Both the position numbers and the translations under genes were made by a program. From NCBI RefSeq assembly GCF_002000985.1, contig NZ_CP018822.1, positions 2,126,001 through 2,190,000 on the forward strand: a stretch of 64,000 bases of DNA, in the 5' to 3' direction. Shown piece by piece: positions 25,009 to 32,957 of the stretch. Below the pieces are notes generated by a model. The model saw only the letters and a list, made by a program, of their open reading frames with translations. It searched no databases and was not told the DNA's origin. Source of the stretch: Streptococcus gallolyticus subsp. gallolyticus DSM 16831 (GTDB taxonomy: Bacteria; Bacillota; Bacilli; Lactobacillales; Streptococcaceae). How positions within the stretch are numbered: position 1 is the stretch's first letter; the number at the start of each line of letters is the position of its first letter.

Positions 25009-26120
25009 AATGACGCAAGGGGATTAAGTCTGTCAATAAACAGCTAAAAGAGCAAGAAAAGCTGGCTAAAGAGGAAGCTGCCAAAGAAGCCCAAGCAGCT
25101 TGGGCCAAACAACACCCTGTTGAGGCTTGGTTACAAAGCCAAGCCGCCAAAGATGCTCAATTCTTTGAGGGAGCACGACAAACCTTAGAGCAGACCCATT
25201 GGGATTACTTTGGTGGGGCACTTGATAAATCCCTAGCTTTGTCCGTTCTTGGCTTTATCTCTAAAGCCTCGGAAACGGTAGACCAATTAGCTATTGGAAT
25301 TGGCGAATTGAGTCACTTAACGGTTGAAGGGCTTGAAATGGGAGTTGATTATGTTACTGGTCATCAAACGCCCCAATGGATTAAAGACGACATAACAGGC
25401 GCCACCAATAATCTGCTTGCAGCTAGTGAGTTTACTGACAGCTTGCTGGCTCTGGACGCTGAGGCTTGGGGTGCTGTTGGTAAGGAGCTTGGAAAGATTG
25501 GAACGGACTTTGTTACTGCTGTTAAAACAGGTGACGACTATGCTTTAGGTGGCTATGCCTTTGATGTGGCTACACTAGTTGGTCCCGCTTCAATTAGCAA
25601 ACTCAAGTACGTTGATGAAGCCAGCGCCCTCACTAAACTCACAGAAACCAGCGAAGTTGCTTCGACTGTTGGAAAAGTTGATAGCGAGGTGACTCTGTCT
25701 GGTAGTCAGTGGATTGTGAAAAAAAGCTATGATTCATCTTATGCTAATAGATGGTGGTCTGAGCAAGGTTACACTGAACCTCCATATGCTCTAAATAGCT
25801 CAGTTAGTGAAATTACGTTAGTTGAGCCGACAAAATTTGTTAGAGTTTATGATGGGGAAAATTCAAATTTGTATGGTGGTTGGGTCATGAAAGCAGAAGA
25901 TATTGTTGGCTTATCTCCCACTCAGATACAAGAAAAATTTGCACTTCCGAATCTTCCTAAATATGTTGGAGAAGTTAATTTACCACAAGGTGTGACGCTA
26001 AGAGTTGGAGAGGTTAATCCTTTATTTGGAAAACAAGGTGGTGGAACACAATTTGATTTGATGGGACAATATGTTGGAGACTTTAAAGAATTAGGAAAAC
26101 TACCACTTAATGGAGATTAA
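25009..26120 (+). pseudogene. Headless LXG toxin cassette with an unassigned tip (tip 3)
   Basis: From 25017 this copies 21465-22130 with about 16 differences in 666 bases, but the LXG head and start are missing; the copy begins just after a module terminator and has a ten-base deletion at its edge. The frame is intact through the A-run (three A's) to 26120. After GKVDSEVTLS the tip differs from the first copy: SYANRWWSEQGYTEPPY, then KYVGEVNLPQGVTLRVGEVNP and GKQGGGTQFDLMG, a pattern seen at the ends of many polymorphic toxins, activity unknown to me. Without a start it looks like a donor cassette. Confidence 0.85.
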
Positions 26121-26123
26121 TAA

Positions 26124-26480
26124 ATGAAATTTGATATAAAAATTATAAATAACAAATTAATGATGAATTCTAAAGAATGTATTTTTAAAAATACTATCTC
26201 TAAATTTCTTGAAATAAATGATGAAGTTTTCGTTTTATTAAAAATTCCTTTTGGAAAACCGCTAACAGAAGATGATTATTTTAATTTATTTAAGTTGAAT
26301 TCTGAAAGCGAAATTGCTTGGAAAGCAAATTTTAAAAAGCCAACTTCTCAATTTCAATGCTCGCCGCTTGTTAATATAACTTCAATTAATGGGAAACTAA
26401 TTGCTACTGATTTCATGGGGCGACAATTTGAAGTCAATATTACGACTGGTGAATTAAAAATCATAGGTTTTACCAAATAA
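26124..26480 (+). CDS. Putative immunity protein for tip 3, paralogue of the next gene
   Basis: The 118-residue protein starts three bases after the stop of the headless toxin, the tight spacing of a toxin-immunity pair. It shares ATDFMGRQFEVNITTGELK with ATDFYARKVIIDVKTGEII in the gene at 26596, and both have VLLxIPF in the middle, so they are diverged copies of one family. No signal or membrane segment. Its name is not known to me. Confidence 0.7.
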   Translation: MKFDIKIINNKLMMNSKECIFKNTISKFLEINDEVFVLLKIPFGKPLTEDDYFNLFKLNSESEIAWKANFKKPTSQFQCSPLVNITSINGKLIATDFMGRQFEVNITTGELKIIGFTK

Positions 26481-26525
26481 TAAAATTGATTATCGTAATA
26501 ACTGGATGACGTACAGCGTTATAAA

Positions 26526-26592
26526 CAATAGAACAAGTATACTGAGGCGGGGATCAGTCCATCAGACTGTGTTCGAGTGTTGGAGAAATTAT
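26526..26592 (+). pseudogene. Relic of an LXG toxin hinge/tip
   Basis: The frame NKYTEAGISPSDCVRVLEKL then TAG matches the segment NKYAEAGIEP in the TNT-tipped toxin (near 22200). Its DNA, AACAAGTATACTGAGGCGGG, is one base off the corresponding stretch there. The TAG nearly touches the ATG of the next gene. So a complete toxin once stood here and lost its head and most of its body. Confidence 0.65.
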
Positions 26593-26595
26593 AGG

Positions 26596-26928
26596 ATGAT
26601 AGAGAACGGAAACTGCCTTGTTGTAGCTGGGAAAAAAATAGTTTTTAATTTTGATATTAGAACTATTATTAACTTTAAAGATTGTGTATTAGTATTGCTT
26701 TCTATCCCATTTAATAGCAACAGTCTAGATAATATTTATGCTATTTCACTAAAGACTGGGGAAGTCATCTGGAGGGTCGCATCATGTGATAAATGGAAAA
26801 ATCCTTTACCTTATGAAAATATGAGTCAAATTAGTGATGACCAATTAGTAGCAACAGATTTTTACGCTAGAAAAGTAATAATTGATGTAAAAACAGGGGA
26901 AATTATTAAAACTGGCATATCAAAATGA
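26596..26928 (+). CDS. Orphan immunity protein, paralogue of 26124-26480
   Basis: I place the start at the ATG right after the relic's stop (110 residues: MIENGNCLVVAGKKIVF...), because it aligns with residue 7 or so of the preceding paralogue; the ATG at 26506 lies inside toxin-relic sequence. GGAG stands ten bases upstream. It probably protects against toxins of siblings that keep a tip this strain has lost, the usual logic of orphan immunity genes. Confidence 0.65.
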   Translation: MIENGNCLVVAGKKIVFNFDIRTIINFKDCVLVLLSIPFNSNSLDNIYAISLKTGEVIWRVASCDKWKNPLPYENMSQISDDQLVATDFYARKVIIDVKTGEIIKTGISK

Positions 26929-26958
26929 TTTTTAAGTGAGTATAATACATACCGTAAA

Positions 26959-27351
26959 ATGAGTATTATCAACCCTGAATCTGATACAATAACCCTTGGA
27001 AAGTACCGTCCAACAGTATATTCTGATGGTAGTCTTGATTGGTTCGTTCCAGGTCCAGATTCTTATACTGTTATGGCTGGAGATACTACCTTCTTTAGTT
27101 TGGGAGGCGAATGGGATAAGATAATTTCTAATTATCATCTAGATACTGAGGGACATGATATGTTTAGGTATTTTAATCAACCTGCCTTAGATGATGCTGT
27201 TGCTGCAGGTAAAGAGATACGTTTTTCTCACGACCCTCGTTTAAAACAATACGAAGGCTCTGCACTTGATTGGGAATGGAATTATTTAAAAGATGAATAT
27301 AAATTTAAACGTTTAAAAAAGATAGGAGAATATTGGTATGCAATTAAATGA
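26959..27351 (+). pseudogene. Orphan toxin tip (tip 4), no head and no RBS
   Basis: 130 codons read MSIINPESDTITLGKY...; the ATG has no ribosome binding site and the protein has no LXG or hinge part. LGKYRPT, SYTVMAGDTTFFSLGGEW, MFRYFNQPALDDAV, IRFSHDPRL and a final YWYAIK form a pattern common in C-terminal domains of CDI and other polymorphic toxins (probably nucleases; not certain). It overlaps the next immunity gene by 14 bases. A silent cassette is the likeliest state. Confidence 0.7.
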
Positions 27352-27685
27352 AATGGACAAAAAGGCTATGTCGCTCTGCGATAAAATTGAAGAAATTTTT
27401 GAGGAACGAGTAGAGAATCTCTCAATTTATGATGTTGTTGATGTCCCGAATCATCATATGTTTAAACTTAATTTTGCAGCTTATGATTATTTCTGGATTC
27501 AATTTAACTATGAAAACGGACTTTGTGGTTTTTCACTAGTTTTTAATGACCAATTTGGAACATCTTTGGGGAAAAGACTAGCTTACAGCGAGATTACAGA
27601 TTGGGACAGTTACCTTAAAGATATCATGGAAGAAATTGAACTCCGTATACCAGATAAATTTTTAAAAGCTAAAGGATGGCTATAA
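27338..27685 (+). CDS. Putative immunity protein for tip 4
   Basis: The 115-residue protein starts inside the end of the toxin tip (14-base overlap) with AGGAG nine bases before the ATG. It is acidic and cytosolic, with WIQFNYENGLCGFSLVF in the middle. The overlap with a toxin end is the main evidence for an immunity role. Family not recognised. Confidence 0.65.
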   Translation: MQLNEMDKKAMSLCDKIEEIFEERVENLSIYDVVDVPNHHMFKLNFAAYDYFWIQFNYENGLCGFSLVFNDQFGTSLGKRLAYSEITDWDSYLKDIMEEIELRIPDKFLKAKGWL

Positions 27686-27689
27686 AATT

Positions 27690-28112
27690 ATGGCACATAG
27701 CCAATTAAGATGGGAAGATGTTAGTCAATTTGAGGAAATTGAAGGATATGGTCAAATTGTTTGGCGTCATAACGGACAGTATTATTTTGTTACAGAAGAG
27801 GGAGGCATTGCTCCTCAACTTGTCGTCTATGAGTTATCAGATGAACTCTTTCAACTGCTTGATAGTGGTCAAAAGACCTCTTCTGAAATTCACTTTAAGT
27901 TGCAAAACGATGCTTGGCCACCAACTGAGGAGGAAAAAATTGCTAGTGAGAGACAATTTATTGAAGAGGGACCTACTGCTTTGATTGCAAATCCAGAAAG
28001 TAGAAAACTATTTACTCGCGAAGAACTGGAAAGATTAATGCCAATTGCTGAACAACAATGGATTGATTGGCAGGGTAAATTACCAGATGATTATGTATCG
28101 CCTTTAAAATAA
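27690..28112 (+). CDS. Orphan immunity protein, paralogue of 24131-24496
   Basis: This 140-residue protein has an IVWRHNGQYYFVTEEGG beta-rich start and ends with ESRKLFTREELERLM, matching the end of the immunity protein at 24131. No matching toxin tip precedes it; it follows another immunity gene by four bases. It is the last gene before the second copy of the module terminator. Confidence 0.65.
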   Translation: MAHSQLRWEDVSQFEEIEGYGQIVWRHNGQYYFVTEEGGIAPQLVVYELSDELFQLLDSGQKTSSEIHFKLQNDAWPPTEEEKIASERQFIEEGPTALIANPESRKLFTREELERLMPIAEQQWIDWQGKLPDDYVSPLK

Positions 28113-28138
28113 ACTAAATTTCTTATTTTTATTAAATT

Positions 28139-28165
28139 TTGAGACGCATTTTGCGTCTCTTTCTA
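28139..28165 (+). terminator. Module terminator 2 of the LXG array
   Basis: This is an identical copy of the hairpin GAGACGC-ATTTT-GCGTCTC plus TTTCT at 24967-24992. Confidence 0.85.
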
Positions 28166-28361
28166 ATGAGTTTTTATTTGCTGAGTGATTACAACCAAAC
28201 GAATTTTGGTACGTAGATAAACCGACTTTTATAGTCCCTTTGGCTAGAGTTACACTTGACTTTAATTTCTTAACTCCCACTACCTAAACAGATTAAAAGT
28301 TTGTTTATCTGATTAGCAATGATATAATAAAACCATTATAGTAATCAAGTAAGGACACGTT

Positions 28362-30842
28362 ATGGAATACTTCTTTTCTGGCACAATTGACCGTATTATT
28401 TTTGAAAATGCCAGTAATTTCTTTAAAATTTTATTGCTCGAAATTGAGGATACTGATTCAGACTTTGATGATTTTGAAATCATTGTTACTGGAACAATTG
28501 CCGATATTATCGAGGGAGAAAATTATACGTTTTGGGGTGAATTAACGCAACACCCAAAATATGGCGAACAGCTCAGAGTCACACGTTACGAGCGCAGCAA
28601 ACCAACTTCTTCTGGTCTTATTAAATATTTTTCAAGCGACCATTTCAAAGGAATTGGTAAAAAAACTGCTGAAAAAATTGTGCAGCTTTACGGCGACAAT
28701 ACCATTGATAAAATCCTAGAAGACCCTAGTAAATTAGACAGTATTTCTGGGCTCTCTAAGGAAAATAAAGACAACTTTTTAACCAAACTCAAACTTAATT
28801 ATGGTACAGAGCTCATTTTATCCAAGTTAGCAGAGTATGGCTTGACTAACCGCGTTGCCTTTGAAATTTTTAATCAATACAAGGAAGACAGTCTTGATAT
28901 TATCCAAGAAAATCCTTATCGATTGGTCGAAGACATTCAAGGGATTGGTTTTAAAATCGCTGACCAACTCGCTGAACAATTAGGAATCGAAGCAGATGCC
29001 CCTCAACGTTTTCGTGCTGCTCTCGTGCACAGTCTTTTTGAAACTTCTATTGAACGAGGAGATACTTACGTCGAAGCGCGTGATTTGCTTGAAAATGCCA
29101 TTACCACCCTTGAAGAAGCTAGACAAATTGAGTTAGACCCCGCAGCCGTTGCCAAAGAATTATCAACGCTTATCGCTGAAGATAAGGTGCAAAATGTCGG
29201 TACCAAAATTTTTGACAATACTCTTTTCTATGCTGAATCAGGTATCAAAAAACACCTGACACGTATCCTTGATACGCCACTCGACCAAAACTTTTCAGAT
29301 GGTGACTTGCAAGAAGAAATCGCTGACGTTGAGGAAGCTTTCGGCATTTCTTACGATGATGTGCAAAAAAATGCTATCAAAGAAGCGCTCAAGAGCAAGG
29401 TGTTTATTTTGACTGGTGGTCCTGGGACGGGAAAAACGACTGTTATCAACGGTTTGATTGCTGCCTACGCAGACCTTCATCACATTGACCTTGAGAAAAA
29501 AGATATTCCTATCATCTTAGCAGCGCCAACAGGACGTGCTGCCCGCCGTATGAATGAATTAACAGGCTTGCCAAGTGCGACTATTCACCGCCATTTGGGG
29601 TTAAATGGCGATAACGACTACCAAGCTATTGATGACTATCTCGACTGTGACTTGATTATCATTGATGAATTTTCAATGGTTGATACTTGGCTTGCCAATC
29701 AACTCTTTAGTTCCATTTCGTCCAATACTCAAGTCATCATCGTTGGAGATAGTGACCAATTGCCGTCTGTCGGTCCTGGGCAAGTATTAGCTGATTTATT
29801 AAAAATTGAAGCTCTTCCTCAACTAGCATTGACTAAAATCTTTAGACAATCGGAAGATTCAACCATTGTTACACTTGCTAATCAGATGAGACTTGGAAAA
29901 TTACCAGCTGACTTCACACAAAAGAAAGCTGACCGTTCTTATTTTGAAGCAAGTGCACAATATATCCCAGAAATGATTCCTAAAATTGTCAGCGCAGCTG
30001 TTAAGAGTGGCATTGACCCACAAGAAATACAAATTCTTGCCCCAATGTACCGTGGCGCAGCTGGGATTAATCGACTTAATATCATTATTCAGGATTTACT
30101 TAACCCGCTTAAAGATCAACTCTCGTTTGCCTTTGGTGAGATGAATTTCCGTAAGGGTGACAAAGTTCTCCACCTCATCAACGATGCTGAACTCAATGTT
30201 TTCAATGGTGATATCGGCTATATTACAGACCTTATTCCTGCTAAATATACCGAATCCAAACAAGACGAGCTTTACATGTCTTTTGACGGCAACGAAGTTA
30301 TCTACCCTCGTAATGAATGGCATAAAATCACCCTTGCTTACGCCATGTCAATCCACAAATCACAAGGTAGCGAATTTCAGGTTGTCATTTTGCCGATCAC
30401 TCGCCAAAGTCACCGACTCTTACAACGTAACCTCATTTACACAGCTATCACCCGCTCTAAGAGTAAATTAGTGATGTTAGGGGAAATTGCCGCCTTTGAT
30501 TACGCCATAAAAAACGAAGGCGCTAAGCGCAACACCTATCTTGTTCAACGCTTTACAAGCTCCGCACAAGAAGAAGAAAGTATTGATTTACAAACTGAAA
30601 TTTCTCAACAAACATCACCTAAAACAGATAATGAAGCTGAGAAAATCACCTCTCCAACTTCTCCCCAAACAAATATTTTTAAAGAAGAAAACATTCAACT
30701 GACACTAGATATTGCCGAAAATGAGCAAACACAAACAGAGCAAGAACCAAAAATCTATCGCTTGACAGAAGAAAACTTGGCATTTATCAACCCAATGATT
30801 GGCATTACCCAAGCCGACATTGAACAATTTTTTAAGAAATAA
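28362..30842 (+). CDS. recD2: RecD2-type ATP-dependent DNA helicase
   Basis: At 826 residues it has the RecD2 layout: an N-terminal domain with helix-hairpin-helix repeats (GIGKKTAEKI, GIGFKIADQL), then superfamily 1 helicase motifs: Walker A GGPGTGKTT (near 352), AAPTGRAARRM, DEFSMVD (motif II), GDSDQLPSVGPGQVL (motif III), and YAMSIHKSQGSEF and YTAITRSK (motifs V and VI). A low-complexity Gln/Glu/Thr-rich tail (about 725-790) precedes a short conserved end. It acts in DNA repair without RecBC. A TATAAT lies at 28323. Confidence 0.96.
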   Translation: MEYFFSGTIDRIIFENASNFFKILLLEIEDTDSDFDDFEIIVTGTIADIIEGENYTFWGELTQHPKYGEQLRVTRYERSKPTSSGLIKYFSSDHFKGIGKKTAEKIVQLYGDNTIDKILEDPSKLDSISGLSKENKDNFLTKLKLNYGTELILSKLAEYGLTNRVAFEIFNQYKEDSLDIIQENPYRLVEDIQGIGFKIADQLAEQLGIEADAPQRFRAALVHSLFETSIERGDTYVEARDLLENAITTLEEARQIELDPAAVAKELSTLIAEDKVQNVGTKIFDNTLFYAESGIKKHLTRILDTPLDQNFSDGDLQEEIADVEEAFGISYDDVQKNAIKEALKSKVFILTGGPGTGKTTVINGLIAAYADLHHIDLEKKDIPIILAAPTGRAARRMNELTGLPSATIHRHLGLNGDNDYQAIDDYLDCDLIIIDEFSMVDTWLANQLFSSISSNTQVIIVGDSDQLPSVGPGQVLADLLKIEALPQLALTKIFRQSEDSTIVTLANQMRLGKLPADFTQKKADRSYFEASAQYIPEMIPKIVSAAVKSGIDPQEIQILAPMYRGAAGINRLNIIIQDLLNPLKDQLSFAFGEMNFRKGDKVLHLINDAELNVFNGDIGYITDLIPAKYTESKQDELYMSFDGNEVIYPRNEWHKITLAYAMSIHKSQGSEFQVVILPITRQSHRLLQRNLIYTAITRSKSKLVMLGEIAAFDYAIKNEGAKRNTYLVQRFTSSAQEEESIDLQTEISQQTSPKTDNEAEKITSPTSPQTNIFKEENIQLTLDIAENEQTQTEQEPKIYRLTEENLAFINPMIGITQADIEQFFKK

Positions 30843-30846
30843 CAGC

Positions 30847-30877
30847 CACCCCATGATGCTCAAAATCATGGGGTTAT
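30847..30877 (+). terminator. Terminator of recD2
   Basis: CCCCATGAT pairs perfectly with ATCATGGGG, followed by TTATTTAT. Confidence 0.85.
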
Positions 30878-31076
30878 TTATAACTCAGAATGTGATACAA
30901 GTGTTTCAAAGCTTCTATACTTAAAATATTTTGATATTTAAAACAGTCCAATCCCTTGAAACGACAAGCTTTATCAAAATACTAAGTATTGATAAAAAGC
31001 TATTTACAGAGAGAAATTTTGTGTTATAATATTTGTACTATCACATTAGTATAACCATTGTTTTAGGAGGTTTGAT

Positions 31077-31580
31077 ATGGTTTCTTATGAAAAAATTCGT
31101 CAATCATTGCGTTCTTGGACGCTCTTTATTGCATGGGTAAATGTTCTTGCAGTCCTTGCAAAAATCTTTACTATTATCAGCTATTTCACGTTACTGAATA
31201 ATCTTGACACCATTAAAAGTACTTATGATGCCGATACTTACCAAACAATCGTGGCAGCTACAAATATCTGGAACGTTATTATCATGATTGTTGCTTTGAT
31301 TGCAAATATTGCCATTGCCTTCTTAGCGTTCAAAAATTTACCTAAAATCAAAGAAGATGCTCCAAGCTTGACACCTTACCGCCTTGGTTTGGTTTACACA
31401 GTTGTCTATAATGTAGCGGGCATTATTCTTGCAGTCGTTTTAGGTAGCACATTATCAGTTACAACTTTCCTTCTCCCAGTTATTTTCCTAGCTCTTTATG
31501 GCTATGTCTATGCAAAAGCAGGGCAATTATTAGATAAAGACGAAGAGGAAAATGACGAGGCTGTCACTGAAGCTGAATAA
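31077..31580 (+). CDS. Four-helix integral membrane protein of unknown function
   Basis: The 167 residues contain hydrophobic segments at about 15-40, 65-90, 105-125 and 130-150, and an acidic C-terminus (DKDEEENDEAVTEAE). RBS TAGGAGG is strong. It is monocistronic between recD2 and dinB. I recognise no catalytic motif or family name. Confidence 0.75.
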   Translation: MVSYEKIRQSLRSWTLFIAWVNVLAVLAKIFTIISYFTLLNNLDTIKSTYDADTYQTIVAATNIWNVIIMIVALIANIAIAFLAFKNLPKIKEDAPSLTPYRLGLVYTVVYNVAGIILAVVLGSTLSVTTFLLPVIFLALYGYVYAKAGQLLDKDEEENDEAVTEAE

Positions 31581-31597
31581 GTATTATAATCTATAAA

Positions 31598-31635
31598 AAT
31601 CAATACCGTCTCAGCAACTTACTAAGGCGGTATTT
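31598..31635. terminator. Bidirectional terminator between the membrane protein and dinB
   Basis: AATACCGTC pairs with GGCGGTATT (one G-T pair), with A/T runs on both sides. Confidence 0.7.
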
Positions 31636-32732
31636 TAATTGTCAAATAAATTCAAGGGTTGGATATTATCCTCTAAACCTGTGACAGTCACCCCCAACAA
31701 GCGAACACCTAATTTTGACTCGTCTAAGCTATCGTAAATCGTTTTAGCAACTTGGTCAATCACTTCAAAATCATTGGTGACATCATCAAGGGTTATTCGT
31801 TTGGTTAAGGTTGAAAAATCCGAATAACGCACTTTTAAGACAATTGTCCGACCAACTTTATGATTACGTTGAAGCGTGTCAACCACTCGCTGGGCATTCT
31901 TTGAAATTTCCGATTTGACATCATCTTCTTCATATAATAATTTACCATAAGTTCGCTCACTTCCAATTGATTTGCGAATGCGGTTAGACTTGACTGGCGA
32001 ATTTGAAATGCCACGCGCCTTACGGTACAAATCATAGCCAAAGCGACCAAAAAGATCGATCAAGGTCATTTCAGGAATTTCCAACAAATCTGCTCCCGTA
32101 AAAACACCCAGTTGATGCAATTTTTCAACAGACCGTTTTCCGACACCGTAAAATTTCTCAATAGGAAGTTTTTTTAGAAAATCTTGGGCATCTTCTGGTA
32201 AAATTAAAGTTAATCCTTTCGGTTTTTCAAAATCCGAAGCGAGTTTAGCTAAAAATTTGTTATAAGAGACACCTGCCGAGCAGGTTAAGTGAACTTCTTG
32301 CCAAATATCATATTGAATCATTTTGGCAATTTTAATAGCTGATTTGATGCCGAGTTTATTTTCAGTGACATCTAAATAAGCTTCATCAATGGACATGGGT
32401 TCAACCAAATCCGTATAACGCTTGAAAATCTCACGAATCTGCATACCGACTTTTCGGTATTTTTGATAATTACCTGAGATAAAAACGGCTTGCGGACAAC
32501 GCTCATAAGCTTCTTTTGAGGACATGGCTGAATGAACACCAAATTTTCTGGCTTCATAATTACAAGTTGAAACAACACCACGTCCACCTGTTTTTCGTGG
32601 ATCAGAACCGATAATGACAGGCTTACCTTTCAAGTCTGGATTATCCCGCTCTTCTACCGACGCAAAAAAGGCATCCATATCAATATGAATAATTTTTCGA
32701 GAAGTGTCATTAATTAAAGGAAAAATCAACAT
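31635..32732 (-). CDS. dinB: DNA polymerase IV (Y-family translesion polymerase)
   Basis: The ATG at 32732 follows AAAGGACAGGCTT and gives 365 residues, normal for DinB; an in-frame ATG further up at 32789 adds an unrelated 19 residues. [17 protein letters not shown] carries the first catalytic Asp of Y-family polymerases, [11 protein letters not shown] the second acidic cluster, and [15 protein letters not shown] is the helix-hairpin-helix of the thumb. It copies past lesions with low fidelity. The tail does not show a clear QLxLF clamp motif (QPLNLFDN may serve). It is divergent from pflB. Confidence 0.95.
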   Translation of the reverse strand: MLIFPLINDTSRKIIHIDMDAFFASVEERDNPDLKGKPVIIGSDPRKTGGRGVVSTCNYEARKFGVHSAMSSKEAYERCPQAVFISGNYQKYRKVGMQIREIFKRYTDLVEPMSIDEAYLDVTENKLGIKSAIKIAKMIQYDIWQEVHLTCSAGVSYNKFLAKLASDFEKPKGLTLILPEDAQDFLKKLPIEKFYGVGKRSVEKLHQLGVFTGADLLEIPEMTLIDLFGRFGYDLYRKARGISNSPVKSNRIRKSIGSERTYGKLLYEEDDVKSEISKNAQRVVDTLQRNHKVGRTIVLKVRYSDFSTLTKRITLDDVTNDFEVIDQVAKTIYDSLDESKLGVRLLGVTVTGLEDNIQPLNLFDN

Positions 32733-32803
32733 AAGCCTGTCCTTTCTGATTGTTTCTGAATCTATTATAACAATTTTCATGGTTTTCAACCAAACTTACA
32801 AAT

Positions 32804-32844
32804 TTCTAGTACAGTTAAGTATTTTTTATGAAACTGTACTAGAA
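32804..32844. promoter_or_regulatory. 41-base perfect inverted repeat between dinB and pflB
   Basis: TTCTAGTACAGTT and AACTGTACTAGAA are 13-base perfect arms around 15 AT-rich bases. It lies about 90 bases before the probable pflB start of transcription. It could be a regulator site or a terminator-like structure. Confidence 0.6.
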
Positions 32845-32914
32845 AAGATTATCGTTTTTTGCGAGTTTTCTGCTTTGGAAAACGCTTCCTTTGTGATAAA
32901 CTATACTTGTAAAT

Positions 32915-32933
32915 GTAACAGATGGTCTGTTAC
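32915..32933 (+). promoter_or_regulatory. Dyad in the pflB leader, just after the -10 box
   Basis: GTAACAGA-TGG-TCTGTTAC is a perfect eight-base inverted repeat right after the putative -10 TATACT (32902-32907). It would form a 5' mRNA hairpin that stabilises a highly expressed transcript, or an operator. Confidence 0.6.
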
Positions 32934-32957
32934 TAGAATTTAAGGAGAAATCTCATT

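Noticed and set aside
25009..26120. A functional second LXG toxin
   Set aside because: There is no LXG head, no start codon with an RBS in the hinge, and a terminator just upstream.
26506..26595. N-terminal extension of the immunity protein from the ATG at 26506
   Set aside because: The stretch is toxin-hinge DNA read in a wrong frame, and the paralogue aligns only from the ATG at 26596.
24967..28165. CRISPR-like repeats
   Set aside because: The repeated hairpin occurs only twice, 3.2 kb apart, and is a terminator.
32790..32957. Rex operator before pflB (TTTGTGATAAA)
   Set aside because: Only one half-site matches; the second half TCACAA is missing.
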